The position numbers and the translations under genes are program-made. A stretch of 64,000 nucleotides of DNA from Lycocorax pyrrhopterus obiensis (taxonomy: Eukaryota; Chordata; Aves; Passeriformes; Paradisaeidae), in the NCBI GenBank assembly GCA_014706295.1, contig JACSVZ010000004.1:4644638-4708637 (forward strand), given 5' to 3'. Shown here in pieces: positions 46,901-61,900 of this stretch. Position 1 is the first letter of the stretch. Each line of letters begins with the position of its first letter. Under the pieces are notes generated by a model that saw only the letters and a list, made by a program, of their open reading frames with translations, had not been told where the DNA came from and searched no databases.

Positions 46901-49900
46901 AGAAAAACAGGTGTATTTGACAAATAAATCTCCTCCAGCTTCCCTGACTTTTCTCATCAAGGCTGGCAAGCTCCCCTATGAATAACAGTCTGACCTGTAA
47001 CACAGCATGGCCTCCACAATGGCTCCTCCAGTTCTCCCACTGCCACCCAGCCACTGGCTGATGATGGATGGAAGGAACGTAACAGTCTTTAGAGCACGTT
47101 TTTCATATGGACTTGGCCTAATGCTTCAGTTGTAGATCAGAAATAACAGCTTCCAACCAATACAAATTCAAAACAAAGAACATGCTCCTGCCCTCAAGAG
47201 CAAAGTACCAGGGAAGGACAGAATCAGGACACCAGGAGGCATGCAGGAATAAGGTAAGAAGAAAAAAAGCAGCACCTGACTGTGAGGAGGTTTATGTGCA
47301 GTGAAAAGGTATTTCAGAATAAGGATAGCCAAATGTTTTGCTGATGTTTATGGACTGTTTCATTCCTATGAAAGCAAATTAAGATGGAGCATATTTGAAA
47401 AAAATGCAAAAAAATTACAGAACTGAAAATTGCTTTCTGTAACAAATAAATTCAAAGCACACATTATTTTATAAGCATCTTTCTTTCTGCTTGACATATG
47501 ATAGCTATTTTGTAATTTTTCCTTCTAGGAAAACAGAGGTGTTTCAGCACCTTCTATATAATTTAATAGTAATTTGTGTGCCTGCTATGGCAAGAGATAA
47601 ACTGGTTTTCCAGGAAAAGCAAAAAATTCTACAGTTTCTTCTCATCTTTTTCAGGGGTCCTACTGACTTATGAATAGGACACAGTTAGTTTCTGGCCTCT
47701 ATTAATTTTGACTGCATTTTCCTCTGAAAAGAGGATTCCTTTCTCTTCATGACTGAATTATTTGAAAATCCTTACACGTTTTGTAATTAAAACCTGCCTC
47801 CTTCAGTAATGACTGCTAATTATTGCAGAAAGTATACTTTGCAGTCCACACAGGTAAAATGAAATCACCATTGTATTCCCAGGCTGGGACACACCAAGGC
47901 AAGGATAGACTGGAAGAGCTACGGGACCACTTTTCTGCTGTCGTGAACTGGTGGGAAACATCAGACTGCTCCCAAGACATCCCTACATGAGATTAGACAG
48001 AGACCTTGCTCTGCCTTGGTCTCACCAACCTTGTTCACCGGCAATCTGGCTGTGCAGTATAAGCCAGCTGGAAGCAGCAAGTCCTTGGCATCCCTGAAAT
48101 GCTGCCCATTTTTGCACTGTCAGGGTCTTCTGGAGCCTGCCTGCATGTTCCTGCATTCCTGACATCCCTCGCTCTCCTGGCTCCTCCAGCTGCCAGGATG
48201 ATTTGCCTAGAGCAATCTGCTAGCCTGTGACTTCTTGGATCCCTTTGCTCCTTTCCTATACTGATGACTTGGGGACTGTTAAAACCTGAAGCAAAATCTA
48301 GGCAGAAACATTTCTGACAGCCAGCCAAGCAATCTTGATTTAACCTTAGAGATACCAAAGTTTAAGCAGGAAACATATCTGGGTTGCCAAATTTGTTACT
48401 GCACAGGTTCAAGGGGACAGCTGCTTTGTTTGAGCTGAATGCCTTTGCACGTCAAGATGCAGTTCCTTCCAAAAGCCTGGAGATGCTGAACTGTAACCCT
48501 GGAAAAGCCCAGCACAGCCACAAGTCATGGAGTTCAGCTCAGATGAAACAGCAGCTGGGTTATCCTCTCAAATTCACCACTGATGAAGGCCCTGTCCATT
48601 CCCTGCTGGCCTGTTGCTGTATTCAACAGTGGAAGAGGAAAGGCTGTTTGGCGGGAGCAAGAACTCAGTTCCACACTTGGCTACTGTGCAAAGTATAACT
48701 GTCACTTGGAACCACATTTCAGTCACGCTTCTCCTGTTTGTGTCCCTTTCACATTTTGCTGTCTTTAATAACTATCTGTCCAGTTTGTCCTAGCAGATTT
48801 CTGAAACTATTTGGGTCAAGTAATAACCACCGACTCCAAAAGACTGCTGCATACAAGAGTCTCAAAAAACCTAAGCCCTATAATTTGTAAACCCTAATAA
48901 AAGGCTTTCTGTAACTTATTTTAGAACTGGTTGCGGAAGAGTACTGAACTCACATCCACCAACCCACAATTAAATGCATAATTGTTAATACCTCCTTTGG
49001 CTAAAAATAATGCTTGAGCCATTTTCTACATCTAAATTGCTGTTGAAATTGGATGGACTTCTCTTAGCCAAGAGAAATAAATGTAAAATTATACTTTTGG
49101 TGAAGAGAGGCAGCATTATGTTTCAGGTAGGTTTCAGTCTAGCAGGGAAATGAGGAGGGAACTTTGAAAATGCTGAGGCAAAACCTTTTAATTAGCCATT
49201 CCTTTTTTACTGGATGCTGGGCTGTGTACCACAAGTGATAATATAACAATTCTACAGGCCTAATTCTAGTACGGATAATATTTGCAAAAAGAATCAATCT
49301 CATCCTCTTCTCACTATCTCTGAGCTAGATTATCACTGAGAAAGACTCTAAACACCCAATTTACTCTTTACCAGTGACAATGCTGGTTTTCTTCCCAGCA
49401 TTCCCAAGTGCTGTGATGAACTCTGGCCTCATAGCTTCCCCTGTGCCCCTGGAAGCACTGTGCAAAGGTTCCCAGCTTGCAGCATCAGCCTTGCTGGGAA
49501 GCTAAACCGTATATCTGCCAAGATGTAGCACAGAGATTAGGCAAAAAACACTCCTGAGGGCAGAGTGAGACAACAAAATTAACATTTTCAGGCTATATTA
49601 TTGTCTTGCCTACTTAGAAAACATCCCTGTCAGATGACCAGGGTTCAGAATTCCAAGCAGATACATGTATGGGGTTTTAATAAGGTTTGATTTTATCTTA
49701 CTTATGAATAAGACAAGGCATGGAATTATGAATAATGTCTTATGAATAAGACAAGGCATGGAATTATAATGCATATTTCAGACACAATGGCAATATGATA
49801 GTAAAGGGCTCCCAAGTTATAAAGAAGCTTGTTGGGCTTCCTCAAAAATGGAGTCATCAGATGGTTGCCATATCATAAATTTCCCTGTCCTCACTTAGCT

Positions 49901-52900
49901 GTTGAACAAACAAAATTATGTTAGAGGTATCTAACTGAGTATACTTTATTAACATGCTATTTTCAAAGAACAATAACACAATTTCTGTGTACGTGGAGAG
50001 AGGTAAATGAGAAATATTTCCTTTTGTGTTTTTACATTGTACTTCCTTCCTTCATTGGTGAGCCCAATTACAAAGCCATGATGCAACTATAAATTCTTAA
50101 TACTGCTCCCCTGGTAATTTGTACTTCGGCATTATTTTCTTAGGTAGAACTACATTAGGAAAGCAATGATGTTTTCACCAGCACAAGCACGAATGGATCC
50201 TGTCTTATATATTCTGGCTGAGCCAGTGAAGTCTGAAGGAATTAATTCCGTCCATGAGCAACCCCTCACAACCTCCTAATATAAAAGCCTACATCATAAA
50301 AATGCAATAGATAAAGACCAGTTCAGTTGATTACTTCTTTTTACTGACTTAAATTCCAATAACTGAAGCTGGAAAGAACTGGACTCACAAAATGGCAAAT
50401 AAGAAATGTTTACTGGACACTACGCTAAAGACAGGATCTACCATAAAATATGAGTGGAATTAGTTCTTGACCTAAGCTGCCTTTTCCTGTTTAAGATGAT
50501 GGCTGATACAATTCGGAATGCAAGATACTAGAGAACAAAAAGTCTCTAGTTAAGAGAGATGTGTTGTCACAGGATTTCCACCTACCATCTCTACCTCCCT
50601 CTCCAAGCTTTCTAGCCCCCAAAGTGGGTAAGCACAGCTCAGACAAGGGATATGTAAATCACACAGCATTGCTTTGTCCAGTCATACTATACATACAATG
50701 AATGCAAAGCACCCTCGTTAGGCAAGTACTGTATACATACAAGTTTCAACCTAATCCTTATAAACTAGAAGTTTTTAAAGGTCCCCTCCGATTACAGCCC
50801 AAATATGTCTTTTCTAGCAGCTGAAAGTTGCGTTAGGCAAGAGTGTTCACCTGTGTAAGGCCAGTGCTGGTAATTGCGAAATACCTGTGGACCTTTTTGT
50901 GTATGAAACTCTTTTCAATCCCTATTCCCAAATTCTTGCTAATTCAACTGTGAGCTCATTTATCCTTGCAGTGCAACTACCACTACTCAGTGACCCAGTC
51001 ACTACTGTCCCTGAACTAAAGCAATGAGATAACACAGCGAAGACAGATCACATTAAAAAATGAGTGGGATTGTGTCTTAGTAACAAAAAGCAGCTTGAGT
51101 ACCTTTCCAGTAACTTCTGATTACATGGGTTATGCTGACACCCAGTTCACGCACACTACCCCTTTTGTGTTCAGCCTTAGATATACTGTTAGTAAAAGAG
51201 CTCATTAAGGAGTTGCCAGTGTGATGGCAGATTGTGTTGTCCTTAATTGTGCTATTTTAGTGCTGCCTCTATTCATGCTATTTACCATCCAAGCGAAGAG
51301 CACACCAAAATGAAGGTATGATTAAGACAGAGGGCAAAAATGAGTTTAACACATGCCAAGAATGGATAACGGAAGAGGAAAGGCAGGAAAATAGAGAACA
51401 GTCTGGGTTGGAAGGGACCTTTTAAAGGTCAGCTAGTCCAACTCCCCTCTGCAATGAGAAAGGACGTCTTCAACTAGAAGAATATATATCAGAAATAAAA
51501 GATATGTTGGCCTTAGCCCACCTGGTTATAGCTGGGTGGCTTCAAGACATAAAAATAGACATATAAACATGAAGTTTCACAGTTTCTGCGGTTTTTATAA
51601 TATTATCATTAGCAGGTGACTAGGTACCCCCACATCTCAGTAGCTTTGGAAGGAGGAATTCTGAAGGACAAGACAGTGGAATGGAGACTGTGGGAGCGAT
51701 GAAACACTTGGCAGTGAGTTCCTCCTTGAGCTGGGCTCCAAAGTGTGGTGGCAGCAAAGCAAACATGACCTGTGTTTGTCAACTCAATTAAATGCATATT
51801 CCCTGTAAGAATTCTATATCACTCCCACTTACTGATTTTTATTTTATTGCATTAGAAGCAAGGATATTAATCTTGCTCCATGCTAGAGATCTTATGTTGC
51901 CTTCTAGGACATTTGGAAGTATTGCTTTTAGTTTAAAAACATATTTTTATTCTCAGCATGTTGCTTCCTCCTCACCAGTATTTCAGCTTCATCATTAATT
52001 CGTGAACCATACCTCTGGTGAAAATCAGCTCTAGGCTGATGAAAGGAATTCCTACATTTTTTTGTCTCTCAGTTTACAAAAGACACTTTTTAATAAGACA
52101 GGAGGGTTATACTGAAAAATAATCATAAACTAGATTTACATTTTTACAGTCAATAGAGAATTGGACACATATATTATAGACCTAAACTAGGTAAGAGGGT
52201 ATTATACCAAAGGCATGTTAGTCTTCCTTTACATGCAGCAAACTCTGTAGTGGGTTTTTCAGAGCACCATGGAGCATACCCAGCATCCACTGATAGCTTG
52301 AAATATCTCTAGAAAATCTGGCTCTCCAAAAAAACCAGATCAGAACAAACTATACCCAAAAAAATCATTCTATTAGGAAATGTAATGAGCAAAAGAAGGG
52401 TAAATAAAGCTATGATCACAACACAAAGCAAGTTATTTGGGGTGGAACTGTCTTATCTTCTGTGCATCTATTGCCGGGAGATAGCTGGGATACTGCCTCT
52501 ATAAGATTAAGTGTAATTGCCCCTGGACAGCAATATTTTTTTTAGGTAGAATACAGTATCATTCCTCCTAATTCTGCAACGGCCAACAGAACTGGTTTAC
52601 TAATGCAGGCTCTCCTGTTAATTTTATGTCTCCTGATAAGGTATGAGAGCAACCCTTGGAACAGCACAGCTCACTGTCCCTGTTCTATCTCTTTCCTGAG
52701 CCTTCAACCCAAGGGATCTCAGGGCCCCTTCTGCAAGCTATTTCTTGAAGAGAACCACAGACACTTCTGAGGGCAAGGTATTAAAAAAGTAATATGCCCA
52801 ACATTCTGAGTATGGGATTCCAACCAAGCACTAAAACAGAAAAGAAAAATCCCTATGGCAACATTTAACATTCAAAGAGAAGGTTAATTCCAGTGTAACT

Positions 52901-55900
52901 CCACAAATTAAAGCATAAAGCAATATGACAGCAAGCTAATTCAAAGGTATTTTATATACCAAATAGCAAAAAAGCCTCATGATTATGATTTAAACTCTGC
53001 TTCTCTTGAAGGGTAAAAACTGTAGTTCAGTTTTCATTTTCCCACCTTTTTTGCTACTTTTAGACAAGTTCTCCATTGGAGGAGGACAACGCAAAAATTA
53101 CATGGAAACTTTTCTGTGTTCAGTTTATATCTGCTACAACCAACATCAGTGGAAGAGAGATCAAGCAATTATAACACATCAAGGTGCTGCTAAAACTGTC
53201 ACACACCTAAGAAAGATTCTCCTCAAGACCAAAGTGTTTAAGGGGATCTTTACGGAAACACTAGATAAATTAAAATCACAAGAAGAAACACAGCCTGTGT
53301 AAGGTGACTTCAGAGGGACTCTGAATTCATCAGAGGTTTGTACAGTTTATACTACAAAACTGAGCAGACTCAGAAGGAATTTGCGATAAGTCTTCCAGTG
53401 TTATTGCAGTACATTGCCAATTTTATGGGTGGAAGCATGAAGATGACTATAATCCCTCTGTTATAGGCAAAACATCTGAGGCTCAGCATTTGAGAAAACT
53501 TTAGATGCTTCACTATTTATCACATCAGTAGATTTAATTATCATGTCACAAAACACGGTAAACTGAATGTGCTGCTTACAGTGAGCTGGTGATGAAGAGT
53601 GGGAGAATTTGGCACAAGTAAAAGGAAGAAATAATTTGGATGGAAAAGTGAGTAATTGTGGAGCTCCCACACAAAACCATCCCAGATGTTCTGGGTAATT
53701 TCAGATCTTGTCAATACAGAAACCCATCTATAATCAGCCAAGGAGAGGAGGCTCATTCCCTACAGCACCAGAGGCAGCTGTGGTTGTCTTGGCTGCATGA
53801 CACTGAAGAGGTAGAGACAAAGCAATGCAAGGTTGGTTAGTTTGGGCTAATTTATTTTCTTTCTGAGTTGTGGCACACGCACTTCCCCCAACCTTCTTAC
53901 AGCGTACAGGTTAAACAGATTACAGGATGATACTGAGTGTCTTTTACAAAGACCATAGACTACTCCTACGAGGAGGTGGAAACGTGGGAATAAACAAGGA
54001 GGCTCCTGGATGAGATTAGTCCATGGACATCTGAACCGCTGCAGTTCAATCACAGCTATAATAATGACCATACATGAGTGACCTGAGAGACACTCCAAAT
54101 CCAAATAATTAAATTGGTAAAACACCAAAACAGACAATACAGTGTCAGTAGCTCAGCTGGCATGTTTCAACCTGGGGAATATTTACAGGATTAGGCTCTT
54201 CCATTTTGACTGCGATGGTCTATGAAAAGTATATTTAAGCTAACTAGAGATAAACACAGTATGCTGAGACTATACAATAAAAGCAGTAACAATATATTGC
54301 AGAGTGAACATCAAAGAAACTTGAAATATGCTGAAAGTTGGATAACTTGTGCAACTGCATTGTGTTCCCAAGTCACTGGTTTCAGCACAAGCATGTACAC
54401 ACCATTCTGCCCCAGAACCCAAATTATTAAGACTGTTACCTTATTCACACCATCTGCCATTGCTTGCAGCGTTAACTCTCTAGGTCCATCCACAGTCTTC
54501 CCATTGTCAGTTGGTCCCCAGCTGGCACTATATATATCTATGACTTGAGGCATATGACTGATGGAGGAAGCCTCAATAATGTCTGTCATAAAAGGCTGGT
54601 CAAGCATTCGAATACCTGTAATTTTAATCAACATAAACACAAAATATGCATTACCTAGCACAAAATGTAATCTCAGCACCTGCAGAAGGCCCCCAGTTAC
54701 AGGTATTTTAAGTAACTGGCAGTTTCACCCATTCAGTAATTCTGCACATGACATTCCCATTTCACCAAGGTGTGCTTACCCAGCAGGATACCAGTATTAA
54801 ACACCAAGCCACCAAGGCAGCATGGCCCAGAAAGACAAAGAACTTTATTGTTAGCTTTCTAATTATACCGTACTTTCCATCTACTCTTTGAGAACACTTA
54901 AAAAATACCAGAATTCAGCAATCTAAGAAATTCAGTGTTTAAATAATATTAATGGCATTTAAAATAGTATTTTGTAAGCTAGGGGAAAAGAGTAAGGGCA
55001 CCCTCATCTAACTTATATTCAGTTTTGTGTTCACGTATTAGCTCTTCAAGAAATTTTTCTATTTATTTTGGTGCATCTCCAGAATTTAATCAGAGGAGGG
55101 AAATACACTACACAGCAATTTCCTGGAAAAATATCATTCTGCCAACATGCAGACACAATAGCAAAATATGGCCAGCATGTGAAGGAAAAAAGCAAACTAA
55201 GACCTGCTTCCTTTAACCCATACCGCAGTAGAAGTTAAGAGTTTAAATTATGCAATCTTAGGACATGTCAACTTCATAAAACCTCAAAGTGTTGACTCTA
55301 AGTGAGCCGGAGTGCAACAGACAGCAGTGCAAGCCCTTAGATCCATCGTGCCCCACACATAGGACAACTTCACCGACAGCCAACTTGTCACTTGGCCTCT
55401 GAATGAGACCTGAGTAACCAGGGATTCATTCCAAGTTTAATTTGTAGCCCTGAGTTGAAGTTCAGTTTTCCCCAACAGTTTAGGACACAGATGGGGCAGA
55501 AATCAGTAGCATAATACCAAACAGTGTGAATGGTGATAAGGATCCTGATTTAGAAGCCAGTAGCTTTACTATATTCAATAGAAAACCAGTGTGTCAAATA
55601 TAAGGCTGGAAAAAAGGTGAAAAAAAATAGAAATCAGACCAAAGCTGGATGTTCTTGATGGGCTAACTCAAGCCAGAAATTATGAAGTCAAACTCAAATT
55701 TTGCTTCCCATACTTCTAACATGCAGATCTGCCCAGAAACCACCATTCTGGTTTAAAAGACATGTCTGCCAAGGAGGGCGGGAACCCTACCTGGAATGGA
55801 AAAAATACCCCCTCCCTACAAATTATTGTAACTTCGAAATTATGGGGCTTCCAGGCAAAAATTACGGGAAAAGGAATAACAGTTCTTTACTAGAATACAC

Positions 55901-58900
55901 ATAACAAGACAGACAAACAACAAAAACCCAGTAACTTCTCCCACCCGTTAAGCAATTTCCCCTTTTCGCGTAGCTCTGCCCACACCCGGCAGGGAGCGCT
56001 GGTGGCTCAGGCGCGGCAGAGGGGCTGCAGTGACTCCCCGGCCTCAGGGGCGCTCCGACAGGAGCCCTGAGCCTCTCCGGGGGTTAATGGCGGCCCCGGG
56101 AAGTCAGAGAAGGTGGGGGTTTGGCTTCCCCGGTTGCTCACATGCACGATGCAGTATCCTGGCAACGGCAGCCGCCGAGGTTCCAGTCAAACCAGCAGCG
56201 TGGACCCTCTCTCCAGAGAGAGGGAGGTGGGGGTCCCGGTTTCCCCTGAAACACCCGCAGATGGTGAGGGTCTCTCCTGGCGAGGGCAGGTGCTGAAAAC
56301 TCCCAGTCAGCTGGCAGCTCCTGCAAGCAGCGGGCTCACCAACGGGCAGCAAGGAGAATTCTGCAGCAGCACCAAGCCCTCTCAGAAGCAGCAATCCAGC
56401 ACCCAAAACCACAACCATCTCCCCTCCAAGCCGGGCAAGGACTATCTACCCCCAGCTACAAACTGCCAAAACCCCCGTTCCCCCCTTCCCTGAACCATTT
56501 AAATGGCATGTCAAGGCACTTGGCTACCCCTTTTGTCTCTTAATCACTGTCCATTCACCATCTCCCTGACAACAAATGGGAAGAAATTCCCTAAGAAACC
56601 TAACCCAGAACAACCACAAAATTAATTATTGACCCTGAGAAAAGTGGGGGAACAACAGGAGGAGCCAAACCATCTTCAAGGAAAAAAAGAGGTACAAGAA
56701 AAAAACCAAGTGATGCCCCAGATCCTTGGCAATCAACTTCCAGTTCAGTCTGCAAACATGGACCCTGAACCATGACAGCAGCAGACTCTCAACTTTCATG
56801 GACTTCCAGTGCCCACGGACCACACAGTGGTGTTGCCAATGCACATTGTCCTCAGGCAGGGAAGGCAGGCTGGCACTTCCAAAAACTTGAGGGGATTTTA
56901 CTACCAAGTGGACAAACACAGATGATTATTTGTAGGCTGTTGGTCATCAGAAAAAGTCTTCACACCTCTTGACTTTTAAGCAACTAGCCTGAAGTTGTAG
57001 AGTTATACGAGTAATATGGACATGGCCCAGCCAAAATCCCATGCCTCAACTCAGATTCCTCTAAGAGTAACTCTTGCTAAAATGTAAATTTTGTGGAATG
57101 TCCCATCCCTGAAGGAGATGTTACCCTTGCTGAAGAAAGGAGACAGTCATTAGACCTGCCCAGCTAGTTACTAACTCTCAGTGATACTTCTTGGGTAACA
57201 GCTTATCAAACATTGCTTGGTGCCCTTCTATGGTGGAGATTCAGCTTTCAGTCATGTAGGTGACAGGTGAAATGTAGCCTTCCCCAGATTCTCCTGGCAC
57301 TACAGTGAAACAGGGACTGGCCAAGCAGAGCAGAACTGTCCCTGAACACACACTGTGGACCATCTCCAGGAAGCAATGGGTACACCCATGCTGATGTCCT
57401 ATTGTGGATCAGGGAAAGTAAAGTGAAATTCATAAGCATGTACGTCTGCTTGCTGTGCCTCAGTTCTCATCATGAACAGTCTTAAGAGTGGGAAAACTGG
57501 ATTTCTTCAGATTCAACTAAACTGACACATGGTTTCGAGAGCCCAACTCACTCCACGCACTGTATTCAGTATATCTGTGCAGAGAAAAGCTCGTTAGAAG
57601 TAAAAACACCCAACACACCCAAGGTGTGGATGCTGGGTGCTAGGTACCACCTATTTCATTCTCTGCATCTGCTCCTATCACTCCAAATCACTGTTACAAC
57701 AGAGGAAACCTACGACCACAGAGGTTTATAGCACTGCAGGTCCTGCCCTGTGAGAGCCTAAAGAGTAAGAGCAGCATGAGATTTGCCTTTTCAGATAGTT
57801 TCTAAGTGCAGCAGGAGTTTATACTTTATCCCCTGCAAACTGACATTTGCCACAACTGATTCTGCAGCTATGCAGGGAAGAAGCACTGAAAATCAGTATA
57901 TGAACAGGAGCTGATATATGAAGGAGCAGAGCTGCTCTTTTGCACTGTTATTAAAGAGCCTATATAAGGCCCTTGATTGAAAAGGCAAAGCCATGGAGAA
58001 ATTCCTCTCCCCAGCTACTGTGAAAAGTCATAAATACACGGTCCAGTACCAATCTGCAGCCCTGTCCTGGGCAACACTCCCTGTCTCTGCAGAAGTTCTG
58101 CCTGAAGCACAGTGGACCATTTACACTTTGGATTGCTACCATACCTGCCACTTTGGAGTTGTACGCAACTCCCACGCCGCAGATGTTGTTGTTGGCAGCA
58201 GCAGACACCTCTCCTGCACACCTTGTCCCGTGGCTGTGAAAAGGAAGGCAGAGAGACCAGATGAACCCCAGCTAACGCACATGCTGAGCTGAGCTGGATC
58301 ACTGTGAGCTTGTTTTGCCTCAGTCAGCTCCCAGTGCTGCAGAGGAAAACCATTCCATGGCAAACTGTTGAGTGCTGGATACTGGGATGAGTTCATTCCT
58401 TCATGAAGCAGGCGATACCCAGTTTCCCGTCTGCAGGATGAGTGAGGCTTGCTCTGAGGTTAACATGTATCCTTACACTGCATTTAGTTGTAAAGTTATT
58501 CAGGCCTTTTCTTTTTAGCATGTGAGATAGGTTCTGCCTCATTACCAACTCTTAGTCAGTAGAAACAGCCCCTGACAGAACAGCGTAAATTTAAGATCAA
58601 TATTAATTCCTTTATTTTTGTGGCTTGACAGTGTGACACCCATTACTTTGAACCTCATAGAACAAAGTCTGGTTGCCTTTTTGCTGTTTAAACATGTGCA
58701 AAGAGCATATCCCTGCCCACAAAAGAAACGCTACAGGAAGAGGTGGGTGCAATACCAAGCTGGAGTAGCAGAAGGGAGCCACAATGGTCACTGCACTCCT
58801 CAGCAGCAGAGCTGCAGCCAGGCTGGCCAGGCCCAAAGCTGTGGGACTTAAGGGCATGTGCATCCCTCTCATCCAGTGCCTAATTCCCAAAAGATCTGAC

Positions 58901-61900
58901 AAGGTGCTCCAGCTCACACAGCTACTGCTTTCTGCTCAAGTGGGAAAAGTCTCTGCTCTGATACAGAGGTCCAGGCTTGGGCCGACACATGGTATTTCAA
59001 TAGTATCTGGTGTCTCTGAAGTGTTTTACAGCTCTTAACAGAGATCCTTTAACTGGTAGTGGCTCCTGCAGGATGGGAGATTGCATTTTCCTTTCTCCTA
59101 ATTCATCATAGAAATTAAACTCAAGAGAAGAGAAATACAGACAACATAACCTAGTTTTTAAAAAATAGCATAGCAGGGAAACTACTGAAACCTGTGCTGC
59201 TGCCAGGGGTTTTTCCAGTTTAAGATGTTGAATCAATATATGAATCCATCCTACTGTTCACATCTCTCCATTGAAACTGGCGTTGATCCTACAGCATGCT
59301 AAGGATTCATGCAATTAAAAATGCTGTATTATGGTTATCCTGAGTATCAGATGGACCACCCTGGGAGGCAGCAGAACTGTTTCAATCACCTTTTCCTCTC
59401 TCTTTCCCTTTAAGGGCATCTGGCAAAGATTAGTGTAACATACTTTTTCCTGCTCTACTTGGGAGAATATATTTTTAAAGGCAGTTCCATAAAGGAAGAT
59501 GACTGAAGATCTTATCCGCTTCCTTTTACAAAGGGGACAAAGAGGACAGCAATACAGATTTCTTATTCAGCTGCTACAGAAATTGCTACCAACAATCAAA
59601 CAGATTTTCCCTCATGTTCTTGCTCAAGGAAGTGTAACAGAAACACAACATTCATTGCTAGGTGCTATCAATGCTAGGCATTCATTATCTAGTTACCTAT
59701 GGGCCAACTACAAGCCACAGAGAAGAATAAATGGCTTTGTTCAAAATTGGCTTGACTAATGCTGGGGTGCAAAAACTCAGTGATGCTGCCAGATTACAGT
59801 GAGAAAAACTGTATTACAACCTTCCTGACAAAGAAGTTTTACCAGAAGCTCCTCTCCCTGTCCTGGCCTCTCCAGAGCAGTGGCCCACACAATGGAGACT
59901 GCAAACAGGCCTATTCCATCAGCTCAGAGTTTCAATATCATGCTGCTGACTAGAGAGGAAAAAAAAATCACCTATGAGTTAGAGGAAATGCATTTGGTTG
60001 AATGATTAATGGCAAATAGCAGACTTTTCCAACTCAGTCCTATTTGCTGTTCATGTACTATTGATAAACCCTTTGTGGTTTCTATGAAGTGACTCATGCC
60101 ACAGGCACAAATCACAGCCTTTCTCTACAGTGTTCACCTCTTCCCTATTTCAATATTTAAAACAAGGGGATAGAACACAATTAAAAGTATTTTCATCTGT
60201 GAACAAACTACTTCAAAGGTCAACCACATATATTAGCAAGTAGAGCAAGTCTTCCATAAACTTTATGTAAGTGAAAACATTTTACACAAACATGCATGAA
60301 AAAGTAAGGTGGGAGAAGTGGATTTAGTTAAAAACAGTTTTGCAGACTGTATTTAAAAAAAAATCTATACTACCAATGAAAATTTCACTCTGCTTTGTCT
60401 TTGAAAACAATTCTGTTTCTAAAATCCACTGCCAGTGGTACTGTGTGTGCCTCTCTATTGACATATTTTTGAAAGTGTCCAAGGTGGCACAGATTTTTAT
60501 TGAGGCTCCTTTTCATCTGCTTTGAAATGCTTCTGCAGACATCAAAGAACAGGACCCATCCATCCTGTCTTCAGCTGTTTGCAGGGGAGGGCTATGCAGC
60601 GCTGCAGTCTCAATAGCTGGGACCATCGGCCTTTCTTGACCACTTTAGCTGCTTGCATTGGGCAGCAATTAAACATGCAGACCTCAGATGGACACTTTTG
60701 TGGGGCAAATGCAACCCCCTTTTTGCTCACATGACATTGTCAGCTTCTGAGCATTTGAGTGTTCACAGAAGGGAAAGCATTCCCCTACTTTGGTTTGGAT
60801 CCATAATTAGTAAAAGACATTCTTATGTCTGAAGAATATAGGTTTCCAAGATAGCAAATAAATTTTGCCCTGCTAACTCATTAGCTGAGTGAGAGAACAT
60901 ACAGAATACAAAGGCCACAGGCATGGAAATAATTACTGGTTATTTAGATCAGGGCAGAAATTTGTAATCTCAGTGCTCTGAGGTGGAGAGCTCGAGTTGT
61001 GCTTTCTGCATGCTCACAACATGAAATCAGATGGTTGTAGGAGGCCAAGCAATCACTGATTCCTATGGCTACTTCCTCACTGCAGAACTTGATACATGCC
61101 AAGATACTGAATGTGGTTCAGAAGGAGAGGGTGTTCAAAATCATAGTCAGTTCCCAAAGTGGTTCTTAAAAACCACTGATTTCTGTGGGGCTGCCTCTGG
61201 TTTTGGGAACAGGGCTTGATTCAGGTTCCTGCACTGCTCCCACTGCTCCTCATGCTCAAACACAGCTCTGTTCAACGTTGCACCAAGTGCACCCTCTCCT
61301 GCTGGGTCCCCAAGCTGTGGACCTGAACACAGTCAAACAGTGAGTACAGTAAACATGAGAATAAACTCCTTGGCTGCCAAGCCATCTACGGGCCTCTGCC
61401 TGTAGCAGCAGCTGAACTGGCTGAAAGCAATTTCCTGCCTGAGGCACCACTCTCCCCTTCCAAAAACCACCCCGCATGGTTTTGTAGGCCAGTGGCTGTT
61501 AGACGGAAAGGCCAAAGTGATTCCAGCAGTCTTAAAAAGCGCCAAATGGAAGGGTAATCTGCTTACAAGCAGAGCAGCTGTGATTAATGAAATACTCCAT
61601 GCAAAAACCTCTATTTATTCTTAAAGTCTAACGAACACTTTGCACATGCAGCTGGCAGCTCACAAAAGCCCCTTGGTGATCAGTTCTCTGCTTCTTGTTC
61701 CACAAATCACTTGAATTACTCACAGAGAAATGTATTCTTTATGGAAAAAAGGATATTACGCTATCCTATTTTGAATCTGATCCTTCTGCATGCATAAAAT
61801 TCAATGGGAGATACATGACTGGCTGTGCAAAATGGAGCCTTTATTTCAGGTTTCTCTCAATAGATTTTCCATGTAATCACACCCTATCCAGATGCACCTG

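Larger units (their letters stand above)
42993..54439 (-). other. PCSK2: Large PCSK2 intron
   Basis: An 11.4-kb GT-AG intron holding an LTR-like element (43190-43735), two CR1 fragments (45992-46097 and 51398-51478) and a 38-bp tandem duplication (49701-49767). The rest is unremarkable AT-rich DNA. Confidence 0.9.

Noticed and set aside
50770..50800. Possible CR1 3' end (AAAGGTCCCCTCCGATTACA)
   Set aside because: Only about 15 bases resemble CR1, with no upstream CR1 sequence or ATTCTATG-type tail.
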